A stretch of DNA of 64,000 nucleotides from Gallionellaceae bacterium (lineage in GTDB: Bacteria; Pseudomonadota; Gammaproteobacteria; Burkholderiales; Gallionellaceae): assembly GCA_030823955.1 (NCBI GenBank), contig JAVBYO010000033.1:62001-126000 (forward strand), read 5' to 3'. Below the pieces are notes generated by a model, which saw nothing but the letters and a program-made list of their open reading frames with translations, did no database searches and was not told the DNA's origin. Numbering within the stretch: the stretch's first letter is position 1; the number at the start of each line of letters is the position of its first letter. The position numbers were made by a program, and so were the translations under genes. This document shows, piece by piece, positions 1-11,088 of this stretch.

Positions 1-911
1 ATTATCACGGCGACATGCACCATTACGCCGCAGCCAAACGGCGTCTGTTCGACTGGAAGCATCTCAAACATGCCGTGCTGAATCTGGACGATAGTTTTGG
101 TGCTGAACTGGCCGAGACATTGCGCGATGCGGAAGTCGAGGTGGTGGGCTACGGTCTGAGTGAGGCGGCGCTGCAACTGGCCGAGCGGCTCGGTATCCGT
201 ATGGTGTTCGGTGCCGCGCTGCACATGGATGCGCAGGGCATGGTGATACATATCCATTCCAGCTGGGGCGGGACGCAATTGCACAGCCGTCTGATCGGAC
301 GCTTCAATGCTGCCAACCTGTTGGGGACGCTCGCCGTGTTGCTGGTCGGTGGTGTCGAACTGTCGAGTGCGGTCGGCGAGCTGGCGCAACAGAAGGCCGT
401 GCCGGGTCGTATGCAGACGCTGGGCGGCAAAGACAAGCCCACCGTCGTGGTCGATTATGCCCATACACCGGACGCGCTGGAAAAGGTGTTGCAGACATTG
501 CGCGAAGTCACTCCCGCGGGCAGCGGCAAGATCATCTGTGTGTTCGGCTGCGGCGGCGACCGTGATCGCGGCAAACGTCCGATGATGGGTACGGTCGCAT
601 CCAGATTCGCGGATGAATGCATCGTCACCAGTGATAACCCGCGCAGCGAAAGTCCCAAGGCCATCATCGACGCGATCCTGTTCGGTGTGCAGGGCGATGC
701 CTATCAGGTGATCGAAGACCGTGCTCACGCCATCACCCGTGCCGTCGCTACGGCACGCGCCGAAGACACCGTGCTGATCGCGGGCAAGGGGCACGAGGAC
801 TATCAGGAGATCAACGGCGAGAAACTTCCTTTCAGCGACAGCGAAGTGGTGCGCCGCGCTTTGAGCGTGTGGGCACCGGTCGATCTCAAACGTGAATGGA
901 GCACGGCATGA
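1..911 (+). CDS. murE: MurE, UDP-MurNAc-tripeptide (meso-diaminopimelate) ligase, 5'-truncated by the window edge
   Basis: Adds meso-diaminopimelate to UDP-MurNAc-L-Ala-D-Glu in cytoplasmic peptidoglycan precursor synthesis. About 302 C-terminal residues are present. The reading frame is open from base 3 (Y-H-G-D-M-H), matching the usual DYHG.M..Y..AK.RLF segment of Mur ligases, so the ATG at 15 is internal and the real start lies upstream. The C-terminal domain shows VVDYAHTPDALEKVL, the glycine-rich VFGCGGDRDRGKRP and TSDNPRSE; the DNPR motif is the known signature of ligases using diaminopimelate rather than lysine. It ends in an ATGA overlap with murF, first of a chain of such junctions running through the dcw operon. 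Confidence 0.97.
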   Translation, partial: YHGDMHHYAAAKRRLFDWKHLKHAVLNLDDSFGAELAETLRDAEVEVVGYGLSEAALQLAERLGIRMVFGAALHMDAQGMVIHIHSSWGGTQLHSRLIGRFNAANLLGTLAVLLVGGVELSSAVGELAQQKAVPGRMQTLGGKDKPTVVVDYAHTPDALEKVLQTLREVTPAGSGKIICVFGCGGDRDRGKRPMMGTVASRFADECIVTSDNPRSESPKAIIDAILFGVQGDAYQVIEDRAHAITRAVATARAEDTVLIAGKGHEDYQEINGEKLPFSDSEVVRRALSVWAPVDLKREWSTA

Positions 912-2281
912 TGCTGCTCTCGGACATCGCGCTGTTGTTGGGCGGCACACTGGTCGGGCCGGATGCGCGCTTTGCGGCAGTCTCCACCGACAGTCGCGCC
1001 ATCATGCCGGGTGATCTGTTCGTGGCGTTGCGCGGCGAACATTTCGACGGTTTCGAGTTCGCCCAAAAATCGATAGAGGACGGCGCGGCAGCTGCTCTGG
1101 TGAATGCGGACAGCTACAAGAAGAGCGGCTCACTCATCAATCCGGGTTCACCCGTACTGGCGGTGGAAGACACGCGCATCGCTCTGGGCAAGTTGGCCGC
1201 GCATTGGCGCGGACAGTTTGTCATCCCCTTGATCGGCATCACCGGCAGCAACGGCAAGACCACGGTGAAAGAGATGCTGGCCGCCATCCTGCGCCAGCAA
1301 ACGGGCGTAGCGGACGCAGTGCTGGCGACCAAGGGCAATCTGAACAACGACATCGGCATGCCGCTGACCTTGCTCAAGCTGCGTGCCGCGCACCGTTATG
1401 CGGTGATCGAGATGGGTATGAATCATCCGGGTGAGATCGATTATCTGACGCGCCTCGCGTGCCCGGATGTGGCGCTGGTGAACAACGCGGCCAGTGCACA
1501 TCTGGCCGGGCTGGGCACGGTGGAAGCGGTGGCGCTGGCCAAGAGCGAGATATTCGCGGGACTGGGACAACACGGCGTGGCGATCATCAATGCGGACGAT
1601 GAGTTCGCGCCGTTATGGCGCGATGTCGCCGGTGCACATCGCATCGTGGATTTTGGCCTGAATGGGAAAGCCGCCGTGAGTGCCCATTGGCAGGCCCGAG
1701 GTTTTGCCTCTTTGGTCGAGGCACGCACTCCGCAGGGGGATTTTTCGGTCGAGCTACAGGTACCGGGGGTACACAACGTGCGCAACGCACTCGCGGCGAC
1801 CGCTGCTGCCATCGCCGTGGGTATCCCGCTGTCCGTTATCGCGGCAGGTTTGCAGAATTTTGGCGGTGTCGCCGGACGTTTGCAGCGCAAGGCGGCGCTG
1901 AACGGCGCGGTATTGATCGACGATACCTACAACGCAAATCCCGCATCGTTATCGGCGGCGCTCAAGGTGCTGGCACAGGCACCGGGAAAAAAGATCCTGG
2001 TGCTGGGCGATATGGGAGAGCTGGGGGCGGATGCACCGCGCTTCCATGCCGAGATCGGCGCGGAAGCCCACGCTCTGGGCATTCAGAGATTGCTGGCGTT
2101 GGGCGACCTGAGCAGTTATGCGGTTGACGAGTTTGGTAGCGGCGCGACGCATTTCAAACGCATCGAGGATCTGTTCGCCTGTCTGGAGCAGCATCTCGAC
2201 AGCGACAGCACGGTGCTGGTCAAAGGGTCGCGGTTCATGAAGATGGAGCGGGTGGTGCAGCATTGCACCGCGCTGCAATAG
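908..2281 (+). CDS. murF: MurF, UDP-MurNAc-tripeptide:D-Ala-D-Ala ligase
   Basis: Joins D-Ala-D-Ala to the UDP-MurNAc-tripeptide, the last cytoplasmic step of the stem peptide. 457 residues, normal family length. The ATP-binding motif [15 protein letters not shown] and the later [10 protein letters not shown] and [11 protein letters not shown] segments are Mur ligase hallmarks. An in-frame ATG at 896 exists, but the ATG at 908 overlaps the murE stop (ATGA) and has GGAG about 5 bases upstream, so 908 is chosen. It is followed by mraY after 13 bases. Confidence 0.97.
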   Translation: MMLLSDIALLLGGTLVGPDARFAAVSTDSRAIMPGDLFVALRGEHFDGFEFAQKSIEDGAAAALVNADSYKKSGSLINPGSPVLAVEDTRIALGKLAAHWRGQFVIPLIGITGSNGKTTVKEMLAAILRQQTGVADAVLATKGNLNNDIGMPLTLLKLRAAHRYAVIEMGMNHPGEIDYLTRLACPDVALVNNAASAHLAGLGTVEAVALAKSEIFAGLGQHGVAIINADDEFAPLWRDVAGAHRIVDFGLNGKAAVSAHWQARGFASLVEARTPQGDFSVELQVPGVHNVRNALAATAAAIAVGIPLSVIAAGLQNFGGVAGRLQRKAALNGAVLIDDTYNANPASLSAALKVLAQAPGKKILVLGDMGELGADAPRFHAEIGAEAHALGIQRLLALGDLSSYAVDEFGSGATHFKRIEDLFACLEQHLDSDSTVLVKGSRFMKMERVVQHCTALQ

Positions 2282-2294
2282 GAGAGAGGACGAT

Positions 2295-3398
2295 ATGTTA
2301 TTGGCACTAGCCCATTGGTTCGCGCAGGATGTCAGGGTATTCAGCGTATTCAATTACATCACACTGCGTGCGGTGCTGGCGGCGATGACCGCCCTGTTTA
2401 TCTCGTTCATGGTGGGACCGGCGATGATACGCAAGCTGGCGGCGATGAAGATCGGCCAGGCGGTGCGCAGCGACGGGCCGCAGACCCACCTGGTCAAGGC
2501 GGGCACACCGACCATGGGCGGTGCGCTGATCCTGACCTCGGTCGCCATCACCACGCTGTTGTGGGGCGATCTGAGCAACCCGTATATCTGGGTGGTGTTG
2601 CTGACCACGCTGGGAGTGGGAGCCATCGGCTGGGTGGATGACTACCGCAAAGTGGTGCACCGCAATTCAGACGGTCTGTCGGCCGGCGCCAAGATGTTCT
2701 GGCAGTCGCTCATCGCTCTGGCGGTGGGCGTCTATCTGTGGACTCATGCGAGCCTGCCGGCGCATACCGAACTGATCGTGCCGTTCCTCAAGTATGTCGT
2801 GATCCCGCTTGGCATGTTCGGTTTCATCGTTCTGGTCTATCTGGTCATCGTTGGCAGCAGCAACGCCGTGAACCTGACGGACGGTCTGGACGGGCTGGCC
2901 ATCATGCCGACGGTGATGGTGGCGAGTGCGCTGGCCATCTTCGCGTATGTGGCCGGCAACGTGGTCTTCTCCAAATATCTTGGCATGCCCTACATCCCCG
3001 GTGCGGGTGAGTTGGCCGTGTTCTGTGCCGCCATCGCGGGAGCGGGCCTCGCCTTCCTGTGGTTCAACGCGTACCCCGCCGAGGTGTTCATGGGTGATGT
3101 TGGCGCGCTGGCGCTGGGTGCGGCGCTGGGTGTGGTCGCGGTGATCGTGCGGCAGGAGATCGTGCTGTTCATCATGGGCGGGGTGTTCGTGGTGGAAGCG
3201 GTGTCGGTGATGCTGCAAGTCTCCTATTTCAAATACACCAAGAAATTTTACGGCGAGGGCAAGCGCATCTTCCTGATGGCGCCCTTGCACCATCACTTCG
3301 AACAGAAGGGCTGGAAAGAGACACAGGTCGTGGTGAGGTTCTGGATTATCACCATGTTGTTGGTTCTGCTCGGATTGGCGACGTTGAAACTGAGATGA
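2295..3398 (+). CDS. mraY: MraY, phospho-MurNAc-pentapeptide translocase
   Basis: Integral membrane enzyme that transfers phospho-MurNAc-pentapeptide to undecaprenyl phosphate, forming lipid I at the inner face of the cytoplasmic membrane. 367 residues with about ten hydrophobic segments. Family motifs are visible: [17 protein letters not shown] (aspartate pair), [10 protein letters not shown] and the C-terminal [13 protein letters not shown]. The start has GAGAGGA upstream. The stop overlaps the murD start by ATGA. Confidence 0.98.
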   Translation: MLLALAHWFAQDVRVFSVFNYITLRAVLAAMTALFISFMVGPAMIRKLAAMKIGQAVRSDGPQTHLVKAGTPTMGGALILTSVAITTLLWGDLSNPYIWVVLLTTLGVGAIGWVDDYRKVVHRNSDGLSAGAKMFWQSLIALAVGVYLWTHASLPAHTELIVPFLKYVVIPLGMFGFIVLVYLVIVGSSNAVNLTDGLDGLAIMPTVMVASALAIFAYVAGNVVFSKYLGMPYIPGAGELAVFCAAIAGAGLAFLWFNAYPAEVFMGDVGALALGAALGVVAVIVRQEIVLFIMGGVFVVEAVSVMLQVSYFKYTKKFYGEGKRIFLMAPLHHHFEQKGWKETQVVVRFWIITMLLVLLGLATLKLR

Positions 3399-4786
3399 TG
3401 CTGCAACAGCTCAAAGACAAACCGGTACTGATACTCGGCATGGGGGAGACCGGGCTATCGCTCGTGCACTGGATGCTGGTGTACGGGGCGAAGGTGCGTA
3501 TCGCCGACAGCCGCAATGTGCCGCCGTCGTTCGCCACCTTGCAGGCGAGTTTCCCGCAAGTCGATGCGCGTTGCGGTGTGTTCCGTAGCGACTTGCTGGA
3601 CGGGATAGAGCTGCTTGCGATCAGTCCCGGTATCCCGCTGAGTGATCCGCTGGTGCAGAAGGCGCAGGCGCGCGGTATCCCAGTGGTGGGCGATATCGAG
3701 TTGTTCGCGCAGGCTTTGCCCAAAGAACATCCCCCGAAAGTCATCGCTATCACCGGGGTGAACGGCAAGACCACCGTCACCAGCATGGTGGGCGCGATGT
3801 GCCGTGCCGCCGGACTGGACACCGAGGTGGCCGGCAATATCTCTCCGGCCGTGCTGGATGTGCTGATTCAGCGCAAAGGCGAACATCCCGATGTATGGGT
3901 GCTGGAGCTGTCCAGCTTCCAGCTGGAGACGACCCATACACTGAGCGCGGACGCCGCCACCATGCTCAATATCAGCGAAGACCATTTGGACCGTTATGCC
4001 GATATGGCGGATTACATCGCAGCCAAGGCACGTGTCTTCCGTTGTGACGGGCGCGGCAGCGTGCAGGTATTGAACCGCGACGATGCGGAAAGTATGGCGA
4101 TGGCGCTGCGCGACCGCCTGATCCAGACCTTCGGATTGGAAACGCCGCCATTGGCCAAGAACGATCTCGGCATCGTGCATGAGCAGGACGGGGAATGGCT
4201 GGTCGAAGGCACGCGCAAACTGATGAACACGGTCGAGTTGCAGGTGACTGGGCGTCACAACATCTCCAATGCGCTGGCGGCGATCTCGTTGTGCCGTGCA
4301 GTCGGTCTGCCCATGCCGCCGCTGCTGAATGCATTGCGCGACTTCAAGGGTTTGCCGCATCGCGTGGAAAAGGTCGCCGAGATCAACGGTGTGACCTATT
4401 ACGATGACTCGAAGGGAACCAATGTCGGGGCGACCGAGGCCGCCCTGAAAGGATTGGGTTGCCCCACGGTCATCATTCTCGGCGGCGATGGCAAGGGACA
4501 GGATTTCACTCCGTTGCAATCCGCAGTGACGACACACGCGCGGGTGGTGGTGCTGATCGGCCGCGATGCCGACAAGATCGCCGAAGCGTTGCATGAGTGC
4601 GGTGTACCGCTGCTACCCGCAAAAGACATGCAGGACGCGGTGCGCATCTGTGCCGCAGAAGCCCAGCCCGGCGATGCTGTGTTGTTGTCACCGGCCTGTG
4701 CCAGTTTCGATATGTTCAGGAACTACCAGCATCGCGCGGAAGTATTCATCGCTGCCGTGCGCGAGATAGAGGCGGGGGGCGCATGA
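3395..4786 (+). CDS. murD: MurD, UDP-MurNAc-L-alanine:D-glutamate ligase
   Basis: Adds D-glutamate to UDP-MurNAc-L-Ala. 463 residues. The N-terminal nucleotide-binding fold carries [12 protein letters not shown], the central domain the P-loop [14 protein letters not shown], followed by ELSSFQLE and [10 protein letters not shown]; all are typical of MurD. The start overlaps mraY and the stop overlaps ftsW, both as ATGA, implying translational coupling. Confidence 0.97.
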   Translation: MMLQQLKDKPVLILGMGETGLSLVHWMLVYGAKVRIADSRNVPPSFATLQASFPQVDARCGVFRSDLLDGIELLAISPGIPLSDPLVQKAQARGIPVVGDIELFAQALPKEHPPKVIAITGVNGKTTVTSMVGAMCRAAGLDTEVAGNISPAVLDVLIQRKGEHPDVWVLELSSFQLETTHTLSADAATMLNISEDHLDRYADMADYIAAKARVFRCDGRGSVQVLNRDDAESMAMALRDRLIQTFGLETPPLAKNDLGIVHEQDGEWLVEGTRKLMNTVELQVTGRHNISNALAAISLCRAVGLPMPPLLNALRDFKGLPHRVEKVAEINGVTYYDDSKGTNVGATEAALKGLGCPTVIILGGDGKGQDFTPLQSAVTTHARVVVLIGRDADKIAEALHECGVPLLPAKDMQDAVRICAAEAQPGDAVLLSPACASFDMFRNYQHRAEVFIAAVREIEAGGA

Positions 4787-5946
4787 TCTCTGCCAGCCTG
4801 AATACTCCTCGGCGCGTGATGACGGACTATGACACCGTGTTGACCTGGATCATCGTGGCGCTGTTGTCCATCGGTCTGGTGATGGTGTACTCCGCTTCCA
4901 TCGCGACAGCGGAAGCGGGCAAGTTCACCGGTTATCAGCCGACCTATTATCTGGTGCGCCACACGATATTCATTTGCGTCGGTTTGCTCGCGGCTATCGT
5001 CGTTTTGCAGGTGCCGACGCAGACTTGGCAGAATCTGGCTCCCTATCTGTTCCTGTTCGGCGTGGTGTTGCTGCTGCTGGTGCTGATCCCTGGCATCGGC
5101 AAATCGGTCAACGGCAGTCGCCGCTGGTTGTCGCTGTTCGTTATCAATCTGCAACCGTCCGAGCTGATGAAGATGTTCGCCGTGTTGTATGCGGCCGATT
5201 ACACCGTGCGCAAAGGCGCGGTGAAAGACAGTTTGAGCAAGGCGTTCTTCCCTATGTTCGGCGTGATGGCACTGGTCGGCACGTTGCTGCTGCTGGAGCC
5301 AGACATGGGCGCGTTCGTGGTGATCTGCGCCATCGCCATGGGCACGCTGTGGCTGGGCGGGTTCAATCTCAAGATCTTCGGCGGTCTGGTCATCGCACTT
5401 CCCGTTGCGTTCGCCGCGCTGATTCTGTCTTCCCCCTATCGTATGCAGCGCGTGATCGGTTTTATGGACCCGTGGTCGGACCCTTACGGCAAAGGTTATC
5501 AGCTCAGTCACGCGCTGATCGCTTTCGGTCGCGGTGAATGGTTCGGGGTCGGTTTGGGTGCCAGCGTCGAGAAACTGTTCTATCTGCCGGAAGCGCATAC
5601 CGATTTTCTGCTGGCGGTGATCGCCGAAGAACTGGGCTTCTTCGGTGTGAGCGCGGTGATCCTGTTGTTCGGCTGGTTGATCGTGCGCGCTTTTGCCATC
5701 GGTCGCCAGGCAGCCATGGAAGACCGCTTGTTCGCCGCACTGGTGGCACAGGGTATCGCGGTGTGGATAGGTGTGCAGGCGATGATCAACATCGGGGTGA
5801 ACATGGGTGTGTTGCCGACCAAAGGGCTGACCTTGCCGTTCCTCAGTTTCGGCGGCAGCGGTGTGGTGGTGAACCTGATGGCGATGGCTGTGTTGCTGCG
5901 GATTGATTACGAGAATAGACGGGTTGCACGAGGGTTGCCGATATGA
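4783..5946 (+). CDS. ftsW: FtsW, septal peptidoglycan glycosyltransferase (SEDS family)
   Basis: SEDS-family membrane polymerase of the divisome that works with the FtsI transpeptidase. 387 residues, about ten membrane segments. Motifs include NGSRRWL, the acidic [12 protein letters not shown] loop and the C-terminal [16 protein letters not shown] signature. A longer in-frame reading from 4597 exists, but it overlaps murD by 190 bases; the ATG at 4783 overlaps the murD stop exactly as in the neighbouring junctions. MTDYDTVL at 4819 is an alternative start. Confidence 0.96.
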   Translation: MISASLNTPRRVMTDYDTVLTWIIVALLSIGLVMVYSASIATAEAGKFTGYQPTYYLVRHTIFICVGLLAAIVVLQVPTQTWQNLAPYLFLFGVVLLLLVLIPGIGKSVNGSRRWLSLFVINLQPSELMKMFAVLYAADYTVRKGAVKDSLSKAFFPMFGVMALVGTLLLLEPDMGAFVVICAIAMGTLWLGGFNLKIFGGLVIALPVAFAALILSSPYRMQRVIGFMDPWSDPYGKGYQLSHALIAFGRGEWFGVGLGASVEKLFYLPEAHTDFLLAVIAEELGFFGVSAVILLFGWLIVRAFAIGRQAAMEDRLFAALVAQGIAVWIGVQAMINIGVNMGVLPTKGLTLPFLSFGGSGVVVNLMAMAVLLRIDYENRRVARGLPI

Positions 5947-7007
5947 GCCGCACCATTCTCATCATGGCAGGCGGTACCGGCGGGCATATCTATCCTGGAT
6001 TGGCCGTGGCCGACGCATTGCGCGCACAGGGCTGGAACGTGGTGTGGCTGGGCGCGCCGAATAGCATGGAAGCCGAGTTGGTGCCCAAGCATGGCTATCC
6101 GGTGGCGTGGGTGAACTTCTCCGGTGTGCGCGGCAAAGGTCTGCTGCGTCTGCTGAGCTTGCCGTTCACCTTGTTGCGCGCACTGGGGCAGAGTGCGGAT
6201 GCGATCTTCCGTCACCGTCCCGATGTGGTGCTGGGTATGGGCGGTTACATCACCATACCGGGCGGGCTGATGGCGGCGATCCTGCGCCGTCCTTTGGTCA
6301 TCCACGAGCAGAATTCCATCGCGGGGATGAGCAACAAGGTGCTGGCAAAAATATCCGCGCGTGTGCTGAGCGGCTTCCCGGAAGTGTTGAAAGGCACGCA
6401 GTGGTGCGGCAATCCGGTGCGCGCAGATATCACCGCTGTCGCCGCGCCGCAAGCACGCTTCGCCAATCGCAGCGGCAAGTTGAATGTGCTGGTGGTGGGC
6501 GGCAGTCTCGGTGCGCAGGCATTGAACGATGCTTTGCCCAAGGCACTCGCCATGATGAATGAAGCAGAGCGCCCGCAGGTGTTGCACCAAACCGGAAAGA
6601 AACATTTCGAGACCGTACAAGGACTGTATGCGCAAGCCGGTGTGAGCGCGGATATCCGCGCCTTCTTGGACGACATGGCGAATCAATACGCCAAAGCCGA
6701 TGTCGTGATCTGCCGCGCGGGTGCATTGACCATCGCCGAGTTGGCGGCGGCGGGTGTGGCGAGTGTGCTCATCCCGTTCCCGTTTGCGGTGGATGACCAC
6801 CAGACACACAACGCACGTTTCCTGAGCGACAAGAATGCGGCGGTGTTGCTGCCGCAGAAAGAACTGAACGCGGAGAAGTTGGCGCAACTATTGCGTGAAC
6901 TGACTAGAGAGAAGCTGCTGGCGATGGCGCAGGCCGCGCGCAGTCTGGCGAAACCGGATGCGACAACGCAAGTCGCTAATGTTTGCAAAGAATTGGCGGA
7001 CGCATGA
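5943..7007 (+). CDS. murG: MurG, lipid II synthase (GlcNAc transferase)
   Basis: Transfers GlcNAc from UDP-GlcNAc to lipid I on the inner membrane face, giving lipid II. 354 residues. The N-terminal [16 protein letters not shown] and the [11 protein letters not shown] loop are the conserved glycine-rich motifs. The C-terminal GT-B domain has [13 protein letters not shown] and [15 protein letters not shown]. Start and stop both overlap neighbours by ATGA. Confidence 0.98.
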   Translation: MSRTILIMAGGTGGHIYPGLAVADALRAQGWNVVWLGAPNSMEAELVPKHGYPVAWVNFSGVRGKGLLRLLSLPFTLLRALGQSADAIFRHRPDVVLGMGGYITIPGGLMAAILRRPLVIHEQNSIAGMSNKVLAKISARVLSGFPEVLKGTQWCGNPVRADITAVAAPQARFANRSGKLNVLVVGGSLGAQALNDALPKALAMMNEAERPQVLHQTGKKHFETVQGLYAQAGVSADIRAFLDDMANQYAKADVVICRAGALTIAELAAAGVASVLIPFPFAVDDHQTHNARFLSDKNAAVLLPQKELNAEKLAQLLRELTREKLLAMAQAARSLAKPDATTQVANVCKELADA

Positions 7008-8398
7008 AACACAAGATCAAACACATCCACTTCGTGGGCATCGGTGGTTCCGGCATGAACGGTATCGCCGAGGTGTTGCTCAATCTGGGTTTTCAGGTGA
7101 GCGGCTCCGACCTGTCCGAGAGCGCAGTCACGCAACGTTTGCAGACGCTGGGTGCGACCATCCATTACGGGCACGACACCCAGAACCTGAAAGACGCCGA
7201 TGCGGTGGTGACCTCCACTGCGGTCAAGGCGGACAATCCGGAAGTGATTGCAGCGCGCGAGCAACGTATCCCCGTCGTGCCGCGTGCAGTGATGCTGGCG
7301 GAGCTGATGCGCCTGCGTCAGGGCATCGCCGTGGCGGGCACGCACGGCAAGACCACCACGACCTCGCTGGTGACCAGCATCCTGGCGAAGGGCGGCTACG
7401 ATCCGACCTTCGTGATTGGTGGCCGTCTCAACAGCAGCGGCGCGAACGCGCGTTTGGGTACGGGCGAATTCATCGTGGCCGAGGCGGACGAGTCGGATGC
7501 TTCGTTCCTGTATCTCACTCCCATCCTGGCGATCATCACCAACATCGATGCCGACCATATGGAGACCTACGGTCACGACTTCGGCAAATTGAAGCAGGCC
7601 TTCGTCGATTTCATCGAGCGCCTGCCGTTCTACGGTCGCGCCATGCTGTGCGTGGATGACGAGAACGTGCGCGACATCCTGCCGCGCATCAGCAAGCCGA
7701 TCACCACCTACGGTTTCAGCGAAGGTGCACAGATCCGCGCGGTGAACGTGCGCCACGAGGGTGGCAAGATGCGCTTCACGGCGCTGTGCCGCCACAACAG
7801 CGTGCCTATCGATCTCGACATCACGCTCAATCTGGCTGGTCTGCACAACGTACTGAACTCGCTGGCAGCCATCGCGGTGGCGTTGGAAGTTGGCGTGGCG
7901 GAAGACGCGATCGTGGCCGCGCTGGCCGAGTTCGAAGGAGTGGGGCGGCGCATGCAGCGTTACGGCGAGATCGCCTTGCCCAGCGGCGGTTCGTTCACCC
8001 TGATCGACGATTACGGCCATCACCCGGTGGAGATGAAAGCGACGCTCGCCGCCGTGCGCGGTGCCTTCCCAGACAAGCGTTTGGTGCTGGCGTTCCAGCC
8101 GCATCGCTACACGCGCACACGCGACCTGTTCGAAGATTTCGTGAAAGTGATGTCCGGTGTCGATGTGCTGGCATTGGCGGAAGTGTATGCGGCGGGTGAG
8201 GCACCTATCGTGGCAGCGGACGGTCGCGCCCTGATGCATGCGTTGCGTGTGGCCGGACAGAGTGAGGTCGTGTTCGTCGAGAACATCGCCGACATGCCGC
8301 AGACAATTTTGCAGATGGCGCGTGCGGGCGATGTGGTGCTGACCATGGGTGCGGGTTCTATCGGCGCTGTGCCCAACCTTGTGAAGCAGATGAAATGA
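7004..8398 (+). CDS. murC: MurC, UDP-MurNAc:L-alanine ligase
   Basis: First Mur ligase of the stem peptide, adding L-alanine to UDP-MurNAc. 464 residues. The N-terminal Rossmann segment [17 protein letters not shown] and the P-loop [14 protein letters not shown] identify it, with [15 protein letters not shown] in the C-terminal domain. A start at 6983 is possible, but the ATG at 7004 overlaps the murG stop. The stop overlaps murB. Confidence 0.98.
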   Translation: MKHKIKHIHFVGIGGSGMNGIAEVLLNLGFQVSGSDLSESAVTQRLQTLGATIHYGHDTQNLKDADAVVTSTAVKADNPEVIAAREQRIPVVPRAVMLAELMRLRQGIAVAGTHGKTTTTSLVTSILAKGGYDPTFVIGGRLNSSGANARLGTGEFIVAEADESDASFLYLTPILAIITNIDADHMETYGHDFGKLKQAFVDFIERLPFYGRAMLCVDDENVRDILPRISKPITTYGFSEGAQIRAVNVRHEGGKMRFTALCRHNSVPIDLDITLNLAGLHNVLNSLAAIAVALEVGVAEDAIVAALAEFEGVGRRMQRYGEIALPSGGSFTLIDDYGHHPVEMKATLAAVRGAFPDKRLVLAFQPHRYTRTRDLFEDFVKVMSGVDVLALAEVYAAGEAPIVAADGRALMHALRVAGQSEVVFVENIADMPQTILQMARAGDVVLTMGAGSIGAVPNLVKQMK

Positions 8399-9390
8399 AG
8401 ATGAGCGAACCGGCACAGTTCAGGACAGAAGGATTGCGCGGCGAAGCGAGCGTCGATGTCGACATGCGCCGCCATACCAGCTGGCGCGCGGGCGGCATGG
8501 CACGTCGCATGTATCGCCCTGCCGATCTTGCCGATCTGCAAGCGTTCTTGCGGCAACTGCCGTCAGATGAACCACTGCTGGCCGTGGGGCTGGGCAGCAA
8601 TCTGCTGGTACGCGACGGCGGTTTTCGCGGCACGGTGTTGTTGATGCAGGGCGCGTTGAGCGAATTGCGTATGGAGGGAGACGTCATTTACGTGCAAGCG
8701 GGTGTGGCTGGCGCGAAGCTGGCGCGCTTCGCTGCCGCGAACGACTTGTGCGGTGCGGAGTTCTTCGTCGGTATCCCCGGCACTTTGGGCGGCATGCTGG
8801 CGATGAATGCCGGGTGTTACGGCAGCGAGACTTGGCAGAAGGTGCAGCGCGTGCAGGTGCTCACGCGTAGCGGTGAATTGCTGGAGCGTACGCCGCAGGA
8901 ATATGACATCGGGTATCGGCATGTGGCTTTGAGGGAGAAGGGAGAAGGGGGAAGGGAGAAGGGTGATGTAGCGGCACCGTGCGAAGGTTCTACCCTTCCC
9001 TCTTCTCCCTTCCCTCTTCCCAAAGAAGAATTCTTCGTCGGTGCATGGCTGAAGTTTGAAGCGGGTGATGTGGAACAGGCGCGCCAGGACATCAAAGCGC
9101 TGATGGAGAAGCGCAGTGCCAGTCAGCCTTTGCAGCAGCCGAACGCGGGCTCGGTGTTCCGCAATCCGCCGGGTGGCCATGCGGCCAAGTTGATCGAGGG
9201 TTGCGGGTTGAAAGGCAAGCGTATCGGCGGTGCACAGGTGTCGGAGAAACATGCCAACTTCATCGTCAATACGGGCGATGCGACGGCAAAAGATATTGAA
9301 GATTTGATTAACACAGTGCAAGCAACGGTGTTGCAACAGACCGGAATTGAGTTGCATCCCGAAGTAAGAATTATTGGTGAAATGAAATGA
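8395..9390 (+). CDS. murB: MurB, UDP-N-acetylenolpyruvoylglucosamine reductase, with an in-frame repeat insertion
   Basis: FAD enzyme that reduces UDP-GlcNAc-enolpyruvate to UDP-MurNAc. 331 residues. The FAD domain shows [14 protein letters not shown] and [18 protein letters not shown]; the C-terminal catalytic domain has [11 protein letters not shown] and ends with the conserved HPEVRIIGE. Between [10 protein letters not shown] and [14 protein letters not shown] there are about 30 extra codons (residues ~180-209) of low complexity, rich in Gly, Lys, Ser and Pro. They are translated from a palindromic repeat at 8932-9021. All motifs flanking the insertion are intact, so the enzyme is probably functional with an extra surface loop (inference). 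Confidence 0.96.
   Translation: MKMSEPAQFRTEGLRGEASVDVDMRRHTSWRAGGMARRMYRPADLADLQAFLRQLPSDEPLLAVGLGSNLLVRDGGFRGTVLLMQGALSELRMEGDVIYVQAGVAGAKLARFAAANDLCGAEFFVGIPGTLGGMLAMNAGCYGSETWQKVQRVQVLTRSGELLERTPQEYDIGYRHVALREKGEGGREKGDVAAPCEGSTLPSSPFPLPKEEFFVGAWLKFEAGDVEQARQDIKALMEKRSASQPLQQPNAGSVFRNPPGGHAAKLIEGCGLKGKRIGGAQVSEKHANFIVNTGDATAKDIEDLINTVQATVLQQTGIELHPEVRIIGEMK
8932..9021. repeat. In-frame palindromic repeat in murB (family 1, GGGAGAAGGG arms)
   Basis: Left arm 8932-8963 consists of tandem purine units of the type GGGAGAAGG; the right arm 8991-9021 is its approximate reverse complement (CCCTTCCCTCTTCTCCC); the loop is about 27 bases. The same arm type forms an almost perfect palindrome at 51132-51220 and a half copy at 42493-42522. 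No stop codon is created in the murB frame. Confidence 0.85.
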
Positions 9391-10334
9391 GCGCAGAGAC
9401 AACTAAATTCCCGATCCTCGATCCTAAATCCTTCGGCAAAGTGGCGGTGTTGTTCGGTGGCCATTCGGCTGAGCGCGAGGTGTCGTTGAAGAGCGGTGCG
9501 GCGGTGTTGGCCGCATTGCAGCGCAGCGGTGTGGACGCACATGCCTTCGATCCGGCTGAACGCGATCTGTCCGATCTGAAGAAAGAGAAGTTCGGGCGCG
9601 TGTTCGTCATTTTGCACGGACGCGGCGGCGAGGACGGTACGGTGCAGGGTGCGCTGGAGTTGATGGGCATCCCTTACACAGGCAGCGGTGTGATGGCCTC
9701 GGCCATCGCGATGGACAAATGGCGTACCAAGCTGATCTGGCAAGCGGCCGGGCTGCCCATTCCCGAGTACGAGGCGCTGACCGGGCCGACCGACTGGAAC
9801 GCGATGGCAGACCATCTTGACCTGCCGTTGTTCGTCAAACCATCGAGCGAAGGCTCCAGCGTCGGAGTGACCAAGGTGAAGACCGTGGAGGAGCTGCCGG
9901 GCGCTTATGCCGCAGCCGCGAAACACGACAAGGTGGTGATCGCCGAAAGTTTCATGAGCGGCGGCGAGTACACCGCGACCATCCTCAATGGGCGCGCGCT
10001 GCCGGTGATCAAGATCGAGCCGGCCAACGAGTTCTATGACTACGAGGCGAAGTACCTGCGCGACGACACGCGTTATCTGTGTCCCTGCGGGCTGAGCGCC
10101 GAGCAGGAGGCGGAGATGCAGCAATTGGCGTTGCAGGCGTTCCAGTTGATCGGTTGTGCGGGCTGGGGGCGTGTGGATTTTCTGCGCAGCGAAGACGGCA
10201 AGCCCTATCTATTGGAGATCAACACCGCGCCGGGCATGACTGACCATAGTCTGGTGCCGATGGCGGCACGTCATGCGGGCATCAGTTTCGAGCAGTTGGT
10301 GGTGCAGATATTGGAGGGTACACATGTGGGATAA
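9387..10334 (+). CDS. ddl: Ddl, D-alanine:D-alanine ligase
   Basis: ATP-grasp enzyme making D-Ala-D-Ala for MurF. 315 residues. Visible motifs: [16 protein letters not shown] near the N-terminus, [26 protein letters not shown] and the C-terminal [15 protein letters not shown] with metal-binding residues. The start ATG overlaps the murB stop. The roughly 15 residues before [10 protein letters not shown] are unusual for the family and are partly encoded by a repeat-derived sequence at 9410-9432. Confidence 0.97.
   Translation: MSAETTKFPILDPKSFGKVAVLFGGHSAEREVSLKSGAAVLAALQRSGVDAHAFDPAERDLSDLKKEKFGRVFVILHGRGGEDGTVQGALELMGIPYTGSGVMASAIAMDKWRTKLIWQAAGLPIPEYEALTGPTDWNAMADHLDLPLFVKPSSEGSSVGVTKVKTVEELPGAYAAAAKHDKVVIAESFMSGGEYTATILNGRALPVIKIEPANEFYDYEAKYLRDDTRYLCPCGLSAEQEAEMQQLALQAFQLIGCAGWGRVDFLRSEDGKPYLLEINTAPGMTDHSLVPMAARHAGISFEQLVVQILEGTHVG
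9410..9432. repeat. Half copy of repeat family 4 at the ddl 5' end
   Basis: The segment with GATCCTCGATCCTAAATCCT matches, with about one mismatch over the last 19 bases, the reverse complement of the left arm of the palindrome at 36694-36765. It encodes residues about 9-15 of Ddl (ILDPKS). No opposite arm is visible nearby, so it looks like a decayed or one-armed copy. Confidence 0.6.
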
Positions 10335-11076
10335 CGCACCACTGTTGCGCACGCTCGCCAATTTTTTGTTCGGCCTCAGCCTGGTGCTGATGCTGTACGG
10401 CGCGGTGCGTTATGTGCTGCGTCTGCCGGTGTTCCCGCTCAATACGGTAGCGCTCTCGGTTGCGCCGCAGCAGGTGCCGGTGGAGTTGCTGGAGCGGGTG
10501 GTGCGTGAGCAGGTGCGCGGTAATTTTTTTTCGGTGGATATGAAACGCGCGCGCTTGGCGTTCGAGCAGTTGCCGTGGGTGCGCAAAGTGAGTGTGCGCA
10601 GGAAATTTCCGTGGAGCCTGGAAGTGGAGCTGGAAGAACACGTTGCATTGGCGCGCTGGAACGGTGTTGCGCTGGTGAACACGCATGGTGAGGTATTCAC
10701 CGTGCCGCGCGAAAACGATATTACCGCCCAGGTGTTGCCTGCCTTTATCGGGCAGCCGGATACCTCCGCGCAGATGGCGAAGCTGTATGTCGAACTGAGC
10801 CGGACGTTGCAACCGCTGCAACAGCAGGTCGCACAGATGAGCTTGTCGCCGCGCTTCGCATGGCAGGCCCGATTGGGCAACGGCATGGTGCTGGAGTTGG
10901 GGCGCGAACAGATGCAACAGCGCATGGCGCGTTTTGTCGAGGTGTATCCGTACAGTCTGGCGACCCTTGCCGGCGACGTGACACATGTCGATCTGCGTTA
11001 TCGCAACGGTTTTGCCGCGCGCCTGCCGAACGGGTTGGCGGTGCAGAAAAAGCAGGCTTCTGGAAACAAGGTTTAG
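10324..11076 (+). CDS. ftsQ: FtsQ, divisome scaffold protein
   Basis: Bitopic division protein that links early and late divisome proteins through FtsB/FtsL. 250 residues: a short cytoplasmic N-terminus, one membrane helix (about residues 14-32, [19 protein letters not shown]), then a POTRA-type domain ([11 protein letters not shown] through [21 protein letters not shown]) and the FtsQ domain. The ATG at 10324 has GGAGG 5-6 bases upstream and overlaps ddl by 11 bases; the longer frame from 10273 is rejected because it would add a non-family peptide. Confidence 0.95.
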   Translation: MWDNAPLLRTLANFLFGLSLVLMLYGAVRYVLRLPVFPLNTVALSVAPQQVPVELLERVVREQVRGNFFSVDMKRARLAFEQLPWVRKVSVRRKFPWSLEVELEEHVALARWNGVALVNTHGEVFTVPRENDITAQVLPAFIGQPDTSAQMAKLYVELSRTLQPLQQQVAQMSLSPRFAWQARLGNGMVLELGREQMQQRMARFVEVYPYSLATLAGDVTHVDLRYRNGFAARLPNGLAVQKKQASGNKV

Positions 11077-11088
11077 AGGGCAAATACG

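Noticed and set aside
6683-8416. Long minus-strand open frame opposite murC (577 codons)
   Set aside because: Antisense shadow in GC-rich coding DNA; the plus-strand MurC has all family motifs and the minus translation is rich in His, Gln and Arg with no recognisable domain.
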